17,434 bases of DNA from an uncultured Flavobacteriales bacterium (GTDB lineage Bacteria > Bacteroidota > Bacteroidia > Flavobacteriales > Crocinitomicaceae). A program made the position numbers and the translations under genes. This document shows positions 7,917-16,094 of this stretch, piece by piece. The DNA lies in the NCBI GenBank assembly GCA_946478775.1, contig CAMLDR010000089.1, forward strand, positions 1-17,434, read 5' to 3'. Numbering within the stretch: position 1 is the first letter of the stretch; each line of letters begins with the position of its first letter. The notes under the pieces are model-generated. The model worked only from the letters and a program-made list of their open reading frames with translations. It did no database searches and was not told the origin of the DNA.

Positions 7917-9272
7917 TCACCCCACCAATTCAGCACCCAACTTATCGTAATCAATCCCGTCAAAATTCCCGGAAGACATCATTAACAACACCGCATTGTC
8001 CCAATTCTTTGAATGTATGAATTCCAGTACTTCCTGTGTATTGTTTACCACTTTTACATTTCCGCCAAAAGCACTCTGAACCTGGTCGATTGTCAGCGGC
8101 TCCAGTTTTTTGTGTGCAACCACTTCCGGACTGAAATAAACCAAAGCCTCATCCGCTGCATTCATTGCTCCTTCATACAAAGGCAAAAACTCTTTTCTCA
8201 AAGAAGAAAAGGTGTGTAATTCCATGCAGGCAACCACATTTCTTGTCGGGTATTGTTCTTTCACGGCAGAAGTTGTAGCCTTCAATTTGGAAGGTGAATG
8301 TGCAAAATCCTTGAATAGCGTAAAAGAACCTTGCTCCACCACTTTCTGAAGCCTCTTACCTGCCCCTTTAAACGTTCTGATAGCGTTCAGAAAATCGTGA
8401 TTGGAAATATGCATGGATTCGGCTAAATGCATCGCTCCAACCAGGTTTTGAAGATTATGAGCACCAAAAATCTGAAGTTCATACTCCTTCCCGTCATAAG
8501 TCATGATTGTTCCGGTCTCAGTAGTCCTGTAAGATGGTGTTTGATAGGGTTGCGTTTCCAGTTTTTCTTCAAATTCTTCTCCCAGGCTCTTTAGTGTCGG
8601 ATCTTCCTGATTATAGATCAGTTTTCCACCCGGTTCAATCACTTCACAAAAGATTCGGAATTGATCGATGTAGTTTTCCCAGGTTGGGAATACATTGATA
8701 TGGTCCCAGGCAATCCCACTGATGAGTGCCGTATTTGGTTTGTATAAATGGAACTTCGGTCTTCGGTCAATAGGAGAGCTTAAATACTCATCGCCTTCCA
8801 GGATCATAAATTCAGCTTCTTCTGAAAGTTTCACCATGCAATCATAACCTTCCAGCTGCGCTCCCACCATGTAGTCGACATTCAGTCCCAATTCATTTAC
8901 TACGTGAAGCAGCATCGAAGTAATGGTCGTTTTACCATGGCTTCCTCCAATCACGATCCGGTATTTATTTTTACTCTGTTCGTATAGATATTCCGGGTAC
9001 GAATAAATCGGAATATTCAATTCGGTTGCTTTCAGAAGTTCCGGATTGTCTGCCCGGGCATGCATCCCAAGAATAACAGCATCTAAATCAGGGGTGATTT
9101 TTTCAGGATTCCAGCCAATTGAATCTGGCAAAATACCTTGTTTCTCTAATCTTGTTCTTGAAGGTTCAAATAGTTCGTCATCGGAACCGGTTACTTTCGC
9201 TCCTTTTCGGGACAATGCAATGGCTAAATTATGCATTGCACTTCCTCCAATTGCAATAAAATGAACATTCAT
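7917..9272 (-). CDS. mpl: UDP-N-acetylmuramate:L-alanyl-gamma-D-glutamyl-meso-diaminopimelate ligase (Mpl-type)
   Basis: This Mur ligase family enzyme re-attaches recycled murein tripeptide to UDP-MurNAc, ATP-dependently, in the cytoplasm. Its 451 residues compare with 457 in E. coli Mpl. Visible parts are an N-terminal Rossmann start FIAIGGSAMHNLA (5-17), Mur ligase P-loop GGSHGKTT (109-116), GIAWDHINVFPT (186-197), FGAHNLQNLVGA (269-280), FKGAGKRLQ (301-309) and the C-terminal domain motif DFAHSPSK (322-329). The AMHN signature and the domain spacing favour Mpl over MurC. The usual DFAHHPT motif has Ser in place of the second His. The start at 9272 (MNVHFIAIGG) fits the family; the frame is open back to 9356, but the extra 28 residues are encoded by the terminator palindrome of the neighbour. 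It is a single-gene unit downstream of, but separated from, the giant TPR gene. Confidence 0.92.
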   Translation of the reverse strand: MNVHFIAIGGSAMHNLAIALSRKGAKVTGSDDELFEPSRTRLEKQGILPDSIGWNPEKITPDLDAVILGMHARADNPELLKATELNIPIYSYPEYLYEQSKNKYRIVIGGSHGKTTITSMLLHVVNELGLNVDYMVGAQLEGYDCMVKLSEEAEFMILEGDEYLSSPIDRRPKFHLYKPNTALISGIAWDHINVFPTWENYIDQFRIFCEVIEPGGKLIYNQEDPTLKSLGEEFEEKLETQPYQTPSYRTTETGTIMTYDGKEYELQIFGAHNLQNLVGAMHLAESMHISNHDFLNAIRTFKGAGKRLQKVVEQGSFTLFKDFAHSPSKLKATTSAVKEQYPTRNVVACMELHTFSSLRKEFLPLYEGAMNAADEALVYFSPEVVAHKKLEPLTIDQVQSAFGGNVKVVNNTQEVLEFIHSKNWDNAVLLMMSSGNFDGIDYDKLGAELVG

Positions 9273-9295
9273 AAAACAGAAATTAAATTTGAAAT

Positions 9296-9329
9296 CGAAA
9301 TTAACGGAAATGACGCAGACTAAAACAAA
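9296..9329 (-). promoter_or_regulatory. Weak candidate promoter of mpl
   Basis: On the minus strand, TTTG (9329-9326) lies in the 3' arm of the upstream terminator. It is followed after 22 nt by TAATTTCG (9303-9296), one mismatch from TANNTTTG. The ATG is 23 nt further on. The long spacer makes this uncertain. Confidence 0.28.
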
Positions 9330-9362
9330 TGAGGGCGGATAATTATCCGCCCTCATTTGTTT
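9323..9362 (-). terminator. Intrinsic terminator of the giant repeat-protein gene (40-bp perfect palindrome)
   Basis: Bases 9323-9342 and 9343-9362 are perfect reverse complements. The core GAGGGCGGAT/ATCCGCCCTC is GC-rich and is flanked by A-rich and T-rich ends, so the minus-strand RNA ends in TTTGTTTT after the stem. It begins 18 nt after the stop codon at 9381. Being symmetric, it could also act on the plus strand. Confidence 0.88.
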
Positions 9363-9380
9363 ATAATTGAATAAATTGTC

Positions 9381-12300
9381 TTAATAATTGCGTTTCAACT
9401 TCGCATCTTGTGTTTCCTTTTGCCAAATCAATTCTGTACATGGCTGTCCGTTCTTTGAATACGTCACCATGCTCATGCTCTGTGTTCTGATATAAATATT
9501 GGCTTTTCCATCCGTTACTACCACTCTTCTGGTAACGATTGCAGAAACTAATCCATCTGATCCCATTTGATCGAATTGTTCCTGGTTAACACCTTCTTTA
9601 TATTTTGTGAGGTCCACATCATAAGCTCCTGTTGTAGTTTTTACAGGCTGTGCAGATTCAATCTCATCAATAGACTTTTTCGCAGCAACTGTTCTCTCTT
9701 CGCTTTTATCTGCCTGAATCTGGCTGGTTGTCCCCATTTCCTTAACCGAGTTTTTGATCAATTCGGAATTCTCTGTCGAATGATTATTCTGACCTTTATT
9801 ATCCTGGATCTGTGTTTGAGCATTGATCAGTTTACTTTTATTCTCTACAATTTTGTTGTCGTTCACTTTTTGCTGATCCAGCTGTGATTGATTACTTGCA
9901 TCCTGTAGCTCCGTAAAGTTCTTTTTATTCTCTGCTGCGGCGATTGATGGAAGATCTGCTCTTTTTTCATTTTCTATGACCTTTTCATTCAGAATTTGCT
10001 TGTTCTCAATATTCTTTATATATGCTTTATTGTAATCCGCGCGTTCCAATTCTGTTTTCTCGTCTCTCTTGTTTTCAATGATGTCCACATTTTCACTATG
10101 CGCTATGATTCTGCTGGAAACAGCCTCAGCAACTACTTTGGATGTTTCGCTGTTCTTAGCTGCAAATCGCTGAGTGTTTTCAACATGTGCCTGATCGTTA
10201 TTTGCTTTGAATTCAGTTTGGACTTTTTCGATCTCTTTCATTTTCTCCCCGTTGTTCACAGAAAGTTCTTTGTCATTAATCGTTTTAACCATGATGTTAT
10301 TCTCTACATCCTTTAAGATTTCTTTCGTCTCTACTGTTCTGGAAGCGGCCTGATCAGCATTCTTTCCCATCAGATCAGATTGAACAATGGAAGCGTCTTT
10401 CACTTTCTTTTCTTCCGCCAAACGTTCTTCAAAATCATCAATCGAGTTTTTCTCCTGATCAATTCGAATAGTGGAAAATGAAGCATCGTTCTTCACAATA
10501 TCCGAATACGTTTCTTCGGTCATCTCAATTCCGGTATTATTCAAACCGGTATTCGTTCTTTTAATCACTTCGTTATTCTCAACGGCAGCTCCATCCAGGG
10601 CGCTATTTGTAACAATCACAGCTTGTGTAGCGGCTTCTAACTGATCCTTCTGATTGACGATGTTCAATTGATTGATTGTACTATTCTCTTCCTCGCTTTT
10701 AACCATTGCCTTAGCCTTTTCATCCATAACATCTACATTGTTCTGGACTTTTGCAGTGGCAGCAGCACTTCGGACAGCATTGTCAATCCGAATCGCTCCG
10801 AACGTACTGTCAACTGATAAAGCCTGGTCATTTTGCCTTTTACTTAATTCCTCTGTTTTGTCAGTAGTCCCGCGAAGCGTCTCAATCATTTTATTGCTTC
10901 TTCTTCCTTTACGGGTTTCTTTTGTTTTTTGAAGCCTTGCAGCTCCATCAACCAATGAGTTATCCGTTTCTTCACCCAGGCTTTGCAATTCCACAGTGGT
11001 TGGTTTCACTTCAACATTTGTCTTAGCTGCCACAGTTGGATTTAAGATATTCTGAATTTCTTTCAAACGTTGTTTCGGATACGGATCAGATGGTCTTTGG
11101 GTAACCGCACGCTCGTAAAGTTCTTTCGCTTTCGTATAATTTTTATTCTCGAATTTATCGTCCGCACCGCTGATGATATTTTTGTAGATACGATCCTTCT
11201 CTGCTTGATCCGTTTCTTTCAACTTGATCTCACATTTCCTGGATTGCTCGTAAGCATAAGCATTGGAAGGGAATTTCGTCAGAATGTTATCGTAAGCCGA
11301 TTTAGCGGCCGACCACTTCCCGTCGTTGAATTCCTGGTCTGCTGCTGCTATCAGTCCCTGAAGTTCTTTGTTTGCCGCATTTTCTTTTGCAACATCATCC
11401 AGGATCTGGCGCATTTCAGCAATTTTATTCACAGCAGTCTGATCTTTCGCTTTGTGTCTCAATGCTTCTTCATACTGGGAAATTGCACCGTTGTAATCTT
11501 TACTGAACGCCGCATTATTACCTCTCGACATGGCTGCATCATACAACTTTTGCTCTTCCACGGCCGGGTCTACTTTATTCGCAAGTAAAGCTTCCAATTC
11601 GGCTATTTTCTGGTCCGGAACTAGATCATCCGGTTTAATTGTTTTTGCCGCTTTATAAGCACTGATTGCCTCCGGAAGTTTATTGGCTTTTGCCAATCCG
11701 TCAGCCTCCGCCATTTTCTTTGCAAACTGGTTTTGTTGTTCCTGTGCTAATTTCTCTTCCTTCTCCAGTTCTTCGATTTTTTGAAGTTTTTGTTTCGGAT
11801 ACGGATCTGCAGGCCGGAAGTTCACCGCACGGTTAAACATTTCTTTTGCCTTGTTGTAGTTCTTTTCATCAAAAGCCTTGTTACCAACATCAATGATTTT
11901 TTGATAAGCCTGGTCACCATCCGTTGTTTCCTGTTCGGAAAGTTTCTTCGCATTCTCAGCTTTTTCAACCGGAAGTTTTTCATATGGTTTTAAAACCAAA
12001 GCCGCATTGTACGATTGGATCGCTTCCGTATATTTTTTTGCAAGAACCAGGTCGTCTCCTTTTTTGAGTGCAGCCTGGTAATCCTGCTCCACTTTTTCCT
12101 GCTCGGCATTCTGAGATTTCAGGGCATTAATAGCAGCGATCCGGTTTCTCGGTTCCTGCTCATTTTTAACACCTAAAGCTTCATTGTATTTGGCAATTGC
12201 TTCATCGTATTTTTTACCGGTCTCTAATTCCTTCGCTTCAGCTAAAATCGCATTGTATTTTTTGTTCAGTTCTGCATCTTTCAATTCTTCAGCAATCTTC

Positions 12301-14762
12301 TTATCACACCAAATGATCGCTTTCTCTACTTCGTCATCGGGTTTGATGGCTTTCGCTTCCAAATACTTTTGCTTTGCTTCCGCATACTTGTTCTGGTTTT
12401 GGAAAGACATTGCCTCACCTTTCAATTTATCAAAAGCGGCTTGTTTTTGAGCTTCGCCCAACTGGTCATTTTCCAACTTCAGGATCTCTGTCATCTTTTC
12501 AGATGCCGTTTTATTGGAAGGATCCAAAGTAAGTACCTGCTGGAATTTTCCCTTTGCTCCATTCAGGTCTTTTTTAGACAGAGCAGCTGAACCTTCTGCC
12601 AGCAATTGGGTGATTTGTTTTTCTTTATCTGCTTTTGCGATCAGGACATCAATCTCCTGGATTTTTTCTTTCGGAAGCGCCTGTGACGGATCCATAGCCG
12701 AAGCTTCCTCGAATTTCTTCTTCGCTTCCGGCAGCTTGTTTTGTCCCAATAGATCGGTTGCTGCTTTTACAGTCGCTTCATACTTATCCTTTTGAGCCGC
12801 AGCCTGGGCATTGTCCGCCAATATCTTTTCAACTTCAGCCAATTTGTCTTTTGCCTCTTTCTTCGTATTGTCGGTAGTTGTAGCTAAAAGGAATTTTTCT
12901 TTCGCAGTAGTGTAGTCTTTTGAACTAAGCGCCGTCATTCCTGCATTAAATGCTTCCTGATATTTTTGGTTCTTATCTTTTTCAGCATTTGCTGCAGTTT
13001 CTTTTTTAGCCAGTTCAATTAATTTTTGTTTTGGCACCTGTGATGCAGCATCCAGCAATTGCGCTTCTTCGTATTTCTTCTTAGCAGTTTCAAAATTGGC
13101 TGCTGCCAAAGCGGCATCACCATCCAGGATTGCCTGGTCGAATTTAGCCTTTTGTTCTGCTTTTTTGCCATCTGCAAGGATCTTTGCATCTACCGCATCG
13201 ATCTTTGCCTGAACGGCTGCATCAGGAATTAAACCCATGGATTCCTGGTACTTTGCTTTAGCATCTGCATATTTTGTTGCTTTATCCAGTGCATCGCCTT
13301 CCGTTACCAATTGTTTTGCTTTGGCAATTTTTTCGGCATTTGCTTTTTCAAACTCCAGTTGCTTATTGATTTCATCAATCTTAGCTTTAGCTTCCCCATT
13401 ATCTTTGTCAAGCGTTAAAACCTGCTCGAACTTCGCTTTTGCTCCCGGATATTGTTTGGCAGCAAGCGCCGTGTTACCTTCTGTGAGTAATTTTGCAACC
13501 TGTTCCTTCAGCGCATTTGCTTTAGCAATCTCATCCAATTTCACTTTCGCCTCAGCAATTTTGCTTTTCGGGTAAGTAGCTGAAGCTTCGAATGTCAATG
13601 CTTCGTTGTATTTGGCAACTGCTTCGTTCCACTTCTCTTCTCCCATCAATGCGTCACCCGCAGCAACTGCATCGTTGTATTTTTGTTTTTTATCCTGTTC
13701 TGATTTCTGAGCATTCAGCTTCCCGTCCAAATCAGCCAATTTTGCAGTTGCAGCAGCGTCACCAGGGCGTATCTTTAAAGCTTCTTTGTATTTATCTTTC
13801 GCAGCCATCCAGCTTTTCTGACCGTAAAATCCATCACCGGCTTTCATTGCGGCATCGTACTTCACGGCTGTTTCCGCATCTTTCTTAGCTGTTTCAATTG
13901 CCAATTCCGCTTTTTCGATCTCGTCTTTCGGATATTGCTCCTGCTTTTTACCTAAAGCTTCCTGGTAGCGTGCAATTGCTTCCGGGTATTTTTTCTGGTC
14001 TCTCAAACCATCTGCTGAAGTAATCAATGCTTTGTATTCACTGTCTAACTGGGAATTTGCCAAATTTGCTGATTTAGCCGCTTTGAGAATGCCATCAATT
14101 TCAATAATCCGGTCATTCGGATGCTTTTCGGTTTCTTTTCCTTTGATTTTAGTCGCAGTTTCATACTGAGCTAAGGCTTCTTCATACTTTTTAGCCGTAT
14201 ACAAAGCATCAGCCTGTTTGATAATCGAATTGTAATTTGCTTCACCCTGTTTTTGAGCACCTTCGGCATCTTTCAGGATCTTCTCTACTTTCGCAATCAT
14301 TTTACTGGCAAGTACTTCATCGAAAACTATTTCATCGGAAGAAACACTTGGATCATAGTAAAATTCAGTAGCCGGATTTCCGGTAACGTAAGAATAATCC
14401 ACACCGGCAACCTGGTCAAACAAAGACATATTGACACTTCCTGCAGGTAGTTTTGTTCCTTGTGTCAGTTCAGGATCCACATTTTTCAGGTCCACATTGA
14501 AATACCGGGTAACTTTCCCGCCTTTCGAAACTTCAATCTTGTATTTTTTCTTCGGATCGAGCTGAAGAATAACAGAACCGGAACCGTCGCTTGTAATAGT
14601 CTGCGTTACAGCACCTCCTTCAAACGCTTTAACAACAACACCTGCTTCCTTTTTGCCGGTAGCTTTGTTTAATGTTCGTACTTCAAACGGTACTTTGCCC
14701 TGTCCAAAAACCAGGTTGGTCAGAAAGAAAAAGGAAATTAAAATAAGGAGTTTCACTCTCAT
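9381..14762 (-). CDS. Giant exported protein: about 18 TPR-like repeats of ~60 residues, plus Asn/Lys/Glu-rich tail and C-terminal domain
   Basis: The 1793-residue protein has a signal peptide (about 1-20, ending VFGQG). A beta-rich domain (about 24-117) resembles carboxypeptidase regulatory/Ig-like folds. A long helical region follows with units starting near 177, 243, 302, 362, 423, 482, 541, 601, 661, 717, 777, 836, 895, 953, 1013, 1074, 1134 and 1193. Each unit reads roughly Y..A...GD.A...KKY.EA...Y.EAL...P....PK.KI, a TPR hairpin plus an extra helix. Residues about 1240-1705 are low-complexity, rich in Asn, Glu, Lys and Ala, probably extended or coiled; the motif F..IRID occurs twice (1321-1327, 1429-1435). 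The last ~85 residues (about 1710-1793) look like a compact beta domain with TRRVVVTDGKANIYIR. I see no type IX sorting domain and no OmpA domain. The function is unknown; a periplasmic or envelope scaffold is plausible. The gene has its own promoter and terminator. Confidence 0.88.
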   Translation of the reverse strand: MRVKLLILISFFFLTNLVFGQGKVPFEVRTLNKATGKKEAGVVVKAFEGGAVTQTITSDGSGSVILQLDPKKKYKIEVSKGGKVTRYFNVDLKNVDPELTQGTKLPAGSVNMSLFDQVAGVDYSYVTGNPATEFYYDPSVSSDEIVFDEVLASKMIAKVEKILKDAEGAQKQGEANYNSIIKQADALYTAKKYEEALAQYETATKIKGKETEKHPNDRIIEIDGILKAAKSANLANSQLDSEYKALITSADGLRDQKKYPEAIARYQEALGKKQEQYPKDEIEKAELAIETAKKDAETAVKYDAAMKAGDGFYGQKSWMAAKDKYKEALKIRPGDAAATAKLADLDGKLNAQKSEQDKKQKYNDAVAAGDALMGEEKWNEAVAKYNEALTFEASATYPKSKIAEAKVKLDEIAKANALKEQVAKLLTEGNTALAAKQYPGAKAKFEQVLTLDKDNGEAKAKIDEINKQLEFEKANAEKIAKAKQLVTEGDALDKATKYADAKAKYQESMGLIPDAAVQAKIDAVDAKILADGKKAEQKAKFDQAILDGDAALAAANFETAKKKYEEAQLLDAASQVPKQKLIELAKKETAANAEKDKNQKYQEAFNAGMTALSSKDYTTAKEKFLLATTTDNTKKEAKDKLAEVEKILADNAQAAAQKDKYEATVKAATDLLGQNKLPEAKKKFEEASAMDPSQALPKEKIQEIDVLIAKADKEKQITQLLAEGSAALSKKDLNGAKGKFQQVLTLDPSNKTASEKMTEILKLENDQLGEAQKQAAFDKLKGEAMSFQNQNKYAEAKQKYLEAKAIKPDDEVEKAIIWCDKKIAEELKDAELNKKYNAILAEAKELETGKKYDEAIAKYNEALGVKNEQEPRNRIAAINALKSQNAEQEKVEQDYQAALKKGDDLVLAKKYTEAIQSYNAALVLKPYEKLPVEKAENAKKLSEQETTDGDQAYQKIIDVGNKAFDEKNYNKAKEMFNRAVNFRPADPYPKQKLQKIEELEKEEKLAQEQQNQFAKKMAEADGLAKANKLPEAISAYKAAKTIKPDDLVPDQKIAELEALLANKVDPAVEEQKLYDAAMSRGNNAAFSKDYNGAISQYEEALRHKAKDQTAVNKIAEMRQILDDVAKENAANKELQGLIAAADQEFNDGKWSAAKSAYDNILTKFPSNAYAYEQSRKCEIKLKETDQAEKDRIYKNIISGADDKFENKNYTKAKELYERAVTQRPSDPYPKQRLKEIQNILNPTVAAKTNVEVKPTTVELQSLGEETDNSLVDGAARLQKTKETRKGRRSNKMIETLRGTTDKTEELSKRQNDQALSVDSTFGAIRIDNAVRSAAATAKVQNNVDVMDEKAKAMVKSEEENSTINQLNIVNQKDQLEAATQAVIVTNSALDGAAVENNEVIKRTNTGLNNTGIEMTEETYSDIVKNDASFSTIRIDQEKNSIDDFEERLAEEKKVKDASIVQSDLMGKNADQAASRTVETKEILKDVENNIMVKTINDKELSVNNGEKMKEIEKVQTEFKANNDQAHVENTQRFAAKNSETSKVVAEAVSSRIIAHSENVDIIENKRDEKTELERADYNKAYIKNIENKQILNEKVIENEKRADLPSIAAAENKKNFTELQDASNQSQLDQQKVNDNKIVENKSKLINAQTQIQDNKGQNNHSTENSELIKNSVKEMGTTSQIQADKSEERTVAAKKSIDEIESAQPVKTTTGAYDVDLTKYKEGVNQEQFDQMGSDGLVSAIVTRRVVVTDGKANIYIRTQSMSMVTYSKNGQPCTELIWQKETQDAKLKRNY

Positions 14763-14791
14763 GTTCTTAGTTTATTCTAGTCGTAGTACAA

Positions 14792-14807
14792 CCGAATTTA
14801 AATTTGG
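14792..14807. promoter_or_regulatory. Near-palindrome overlapping the -7 box, possible operator
   Basis: CCGAATTTAAATTTGG is a 16-bp palindrome apart from one G/T pair. It covers the -7 box of the giant gene and lies in the 102-bp divergent spacer with the oxidoreductase gene. A DNA-binding protein here could affect both genes, but AT-rich palindromes also occur by chance. Confidence 0.25.
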
Positions 14808-14821
14808 TTTAAATTAGTCAA
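14793..14821 (-). promoter_or_regulatory. Candidate promoter of the giant repeat-protein gene
   Basis: On the minus strand, TTG (14821-14819) is followed after 18 nt by TAAATTCG (14800-14793). This has the same spacing as the symporter promoter and one mismatch from TANNTTTG. The ATG at 14762 is 30 nt downstream, leaving a leader of about 23 nt. Confidence 0.5.
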
Positions 14822-14864
14822 CTTATTTATACAAATATCGGTAAAAAAGTTCATTTCCACTGCT

Positions 14865-16001
14865 ATGATTCAATTTAAACAACTCAGTTTTTGGGAAAAA
14901 GTTACGCTTTTAGAAGCAATTGATTTTCTGATAGTTGGAAGCGGTATTGTTGGCTCCGCATGTGCACTCGAACTCCGAAGACTGAACCCGGATGCGAAAA
15001 TCGTCATTCTGGAGCGCAGTTACCTCCCGCTCGGCGCAAGTACAAAGAACGCAGGATTTGCCTGTTTCGGAAGTGTCACCGAACTTTTAGACGACCTGGA
15101 AAACATCCCGGAAGAACGTGTATGGAATACAGTAAAGTTGCGTTACACCGGACTGGAGCGTCTCCTGAAACGGTTTTCCCCTGCCGATTTGAGTTACGAA
15201 AACTGCGGTTCTTACGATCTGATCTCCAACGAGGAAGAGTTGGCCGTTTATCACCCGAAACTAGACTATTTAAATCAACAGATTGAATGCATCACCGGAA
15301 AAAAAGACTGCTATTCTTTTGATAAAAATGTGCAGCAGAAATTTGGCTTCAGAGGCTTTGAAGGCGGGTATTTCAATCGACTGGAAGGAGCAATTGATAC
15401 GGGAAAACTGCTTTTGGCAACACAGCAGGACCTGGCAAAGAACAAGATCATTGTTTTAAACGGGATTGAAGTAAGCAAAATCCATCCGGGACAAAACGAA
15501 GTGACAGTCGAAACCAATTACGGAGAGATTCGTTCTAAAAAGGCGGGGATTACGATCAATGGCTTTGCAAAAAAACTGTTGCCGGAATTAGCTGTAGAAC
15601 CTGCAAGAGCTCAGGTTTTGGTTACTTCAGAAATCACAAACCTTCAGGTAAAAGGAACTTTTCATTTGGACAAAGGCTACTATTATTTCAGGAATATCGG
15701 GAACCGGATTTTATTTGGCGGAGGAAGGAACCTGGACTTCAAAACCGAAAACACTTTTGAACTGGATCAGACAGAGATTGTCCAAAACGCACTAGAAAAA
15801 CTATTGAAAGAAAATATCCTCCCAAATCATGAATTTTCAATCGATTACCGATGGTCAGGAACGATGGGAGTTGGAAATGAAAAAGGGCCCATTATAGAGA
15901 AAATCGACCGGAACACCGCTGTTGGAGTCCGTCTTGGCGGAATGGGAGTTGCAATCGGCTCATTAATAGGTGAAAGGCTTGCTTTTCTTCTGAACGATTA
16001 A
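14865..16001 (+). CDS. FAD-dependent oxidoreductase (DAO family)
   Basis: This 378-residue flavoenzyme is of the D-amino acid oxidase/glycine oxidase-like family (DAO fold). The FAD-binding Rossmann motif GSGIVGSACALEL (25-37) is followed by an acidic residue at the end of beta 2 (ILE, E50) and GASTKNAGFACFGS (57-70), the typical FAD/substrate-facing segment. The C-terminal flavin-binding stretch includes YRWSGTMG and GVRLGGMGVAIGSLIG. Members oxidise amines, amino acids or 2-hydroxyacids; the substrate cannot be told from the sequence. The ATG at 14865 is the only start before the Rossmann motif and leaves about 19 residues ahead of beta strand 1. It is divergent from the giant gene and followed on the same strand, 93 nt later, by a membrane protein gene; a link between them is not evident. 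There is no signal peptide, so it is probably cytoplasmic. Confidence 0.88.
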   Translation: MIQFKQLSFWEKVTLLEAIDFLIVGSGIVGSACALELRRLNPDAKIVILERSYLPLGASTKNAGFACFGSVTELLDDLENIPEERVWNTVKLRYTGLERLLKRFSPADLSYENCGSYDLISNEEELAVYHPKLDYLNQQIECITGKKDCYSFDKNVQQKFGFRGFEGGYFNRLEGAIDTGKLLLATQQDLAKNKIIVLNGIEVSKIHPGQNEVTVETNYGEIRSKKAGITINGFAKKLLPELAVEPARAQVLVTSEITNLQVKGTFHLDKGYYYFRNIGNRILFGGGRNLDFKTENTFELDQTEIVQNALEKLLKENILPNHEFSIDYRWSGTMGVGNEKGPIIEKIDRNTAVGVRLGGMGVAIGSLIGERLAFLLND

Positions 16002-16036
16002 AGAATCCGCGCAATCTGCAACGGCAAATTTTTATC

Positions 16037-16052
16037 GTCCGCCGCGGTGGAC
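16037..16052 (+). terminator. Weak GC-rich hairpin after the oxidoreductase gene
   Basis: GTCC (16037-16040) and GGAC (16049-16052) enclose GCCGCGGT, extendable with a G-U pair to GTCCGCC/GGTGGAC. The tail TCTGATTTTATTCTT is only moderately U-rich. It may terminate the FAD oxidoreductase transcript. It is a GC-rich patch in otherwise AT-rich sequence. Confidence 0.3.
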
Positions 16053-16068
16053 TCTGATTTTATTCTTG

Positions 16069-16076
16069 TATTTTCG
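16069..16076 (+). promoter_or_regulatory. Candidate -7 box of the four-helix membrane protein gene
   Basis: TATTTTCG (16069-16076) matches TANNTTTG at all but one fixed position and lies 18 nt before the ATG at 16095. No proper TTG is found at the -33 distance, only TGG near 16048, so the call is weak. Confidence 0.28.
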
Positions 16077-16094
16077 AGGCAAATTAAACCAATT

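Noticed and set aside
9273..9356. 28-residue N-terminal extension of the Mpl-type ligase
   Set aside because: It is encoded by the terminator palindrome and the mpl leader; Mpl proteins begin with the MxxHFIxIGG segment at 9272.
9567..14672. Numerous plus-strand ORFs opposite the giant repeat gene
   Set aside because: They are shadows of a Lys/Glu/Ala-rich coding sequence; none has family motifs, and the minus-strand frame is continuous with a signal peptide and repeats.
9381..14762. Type IX secretion substrate or PorE-like OmpA protein
   Set aside because: No C-terminal sorting domain and no OmpA-type peptidoglycan-binding domain can be seen; TPR and a regulatory-like beta domain alone are not sufficient.
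16047..16094. Earlier start for the four-helix membrane protein
   Set aside because: It would add 16 residues overlapping the candidate -7 box; the start at 16095 leads directly into the conserved first helix.
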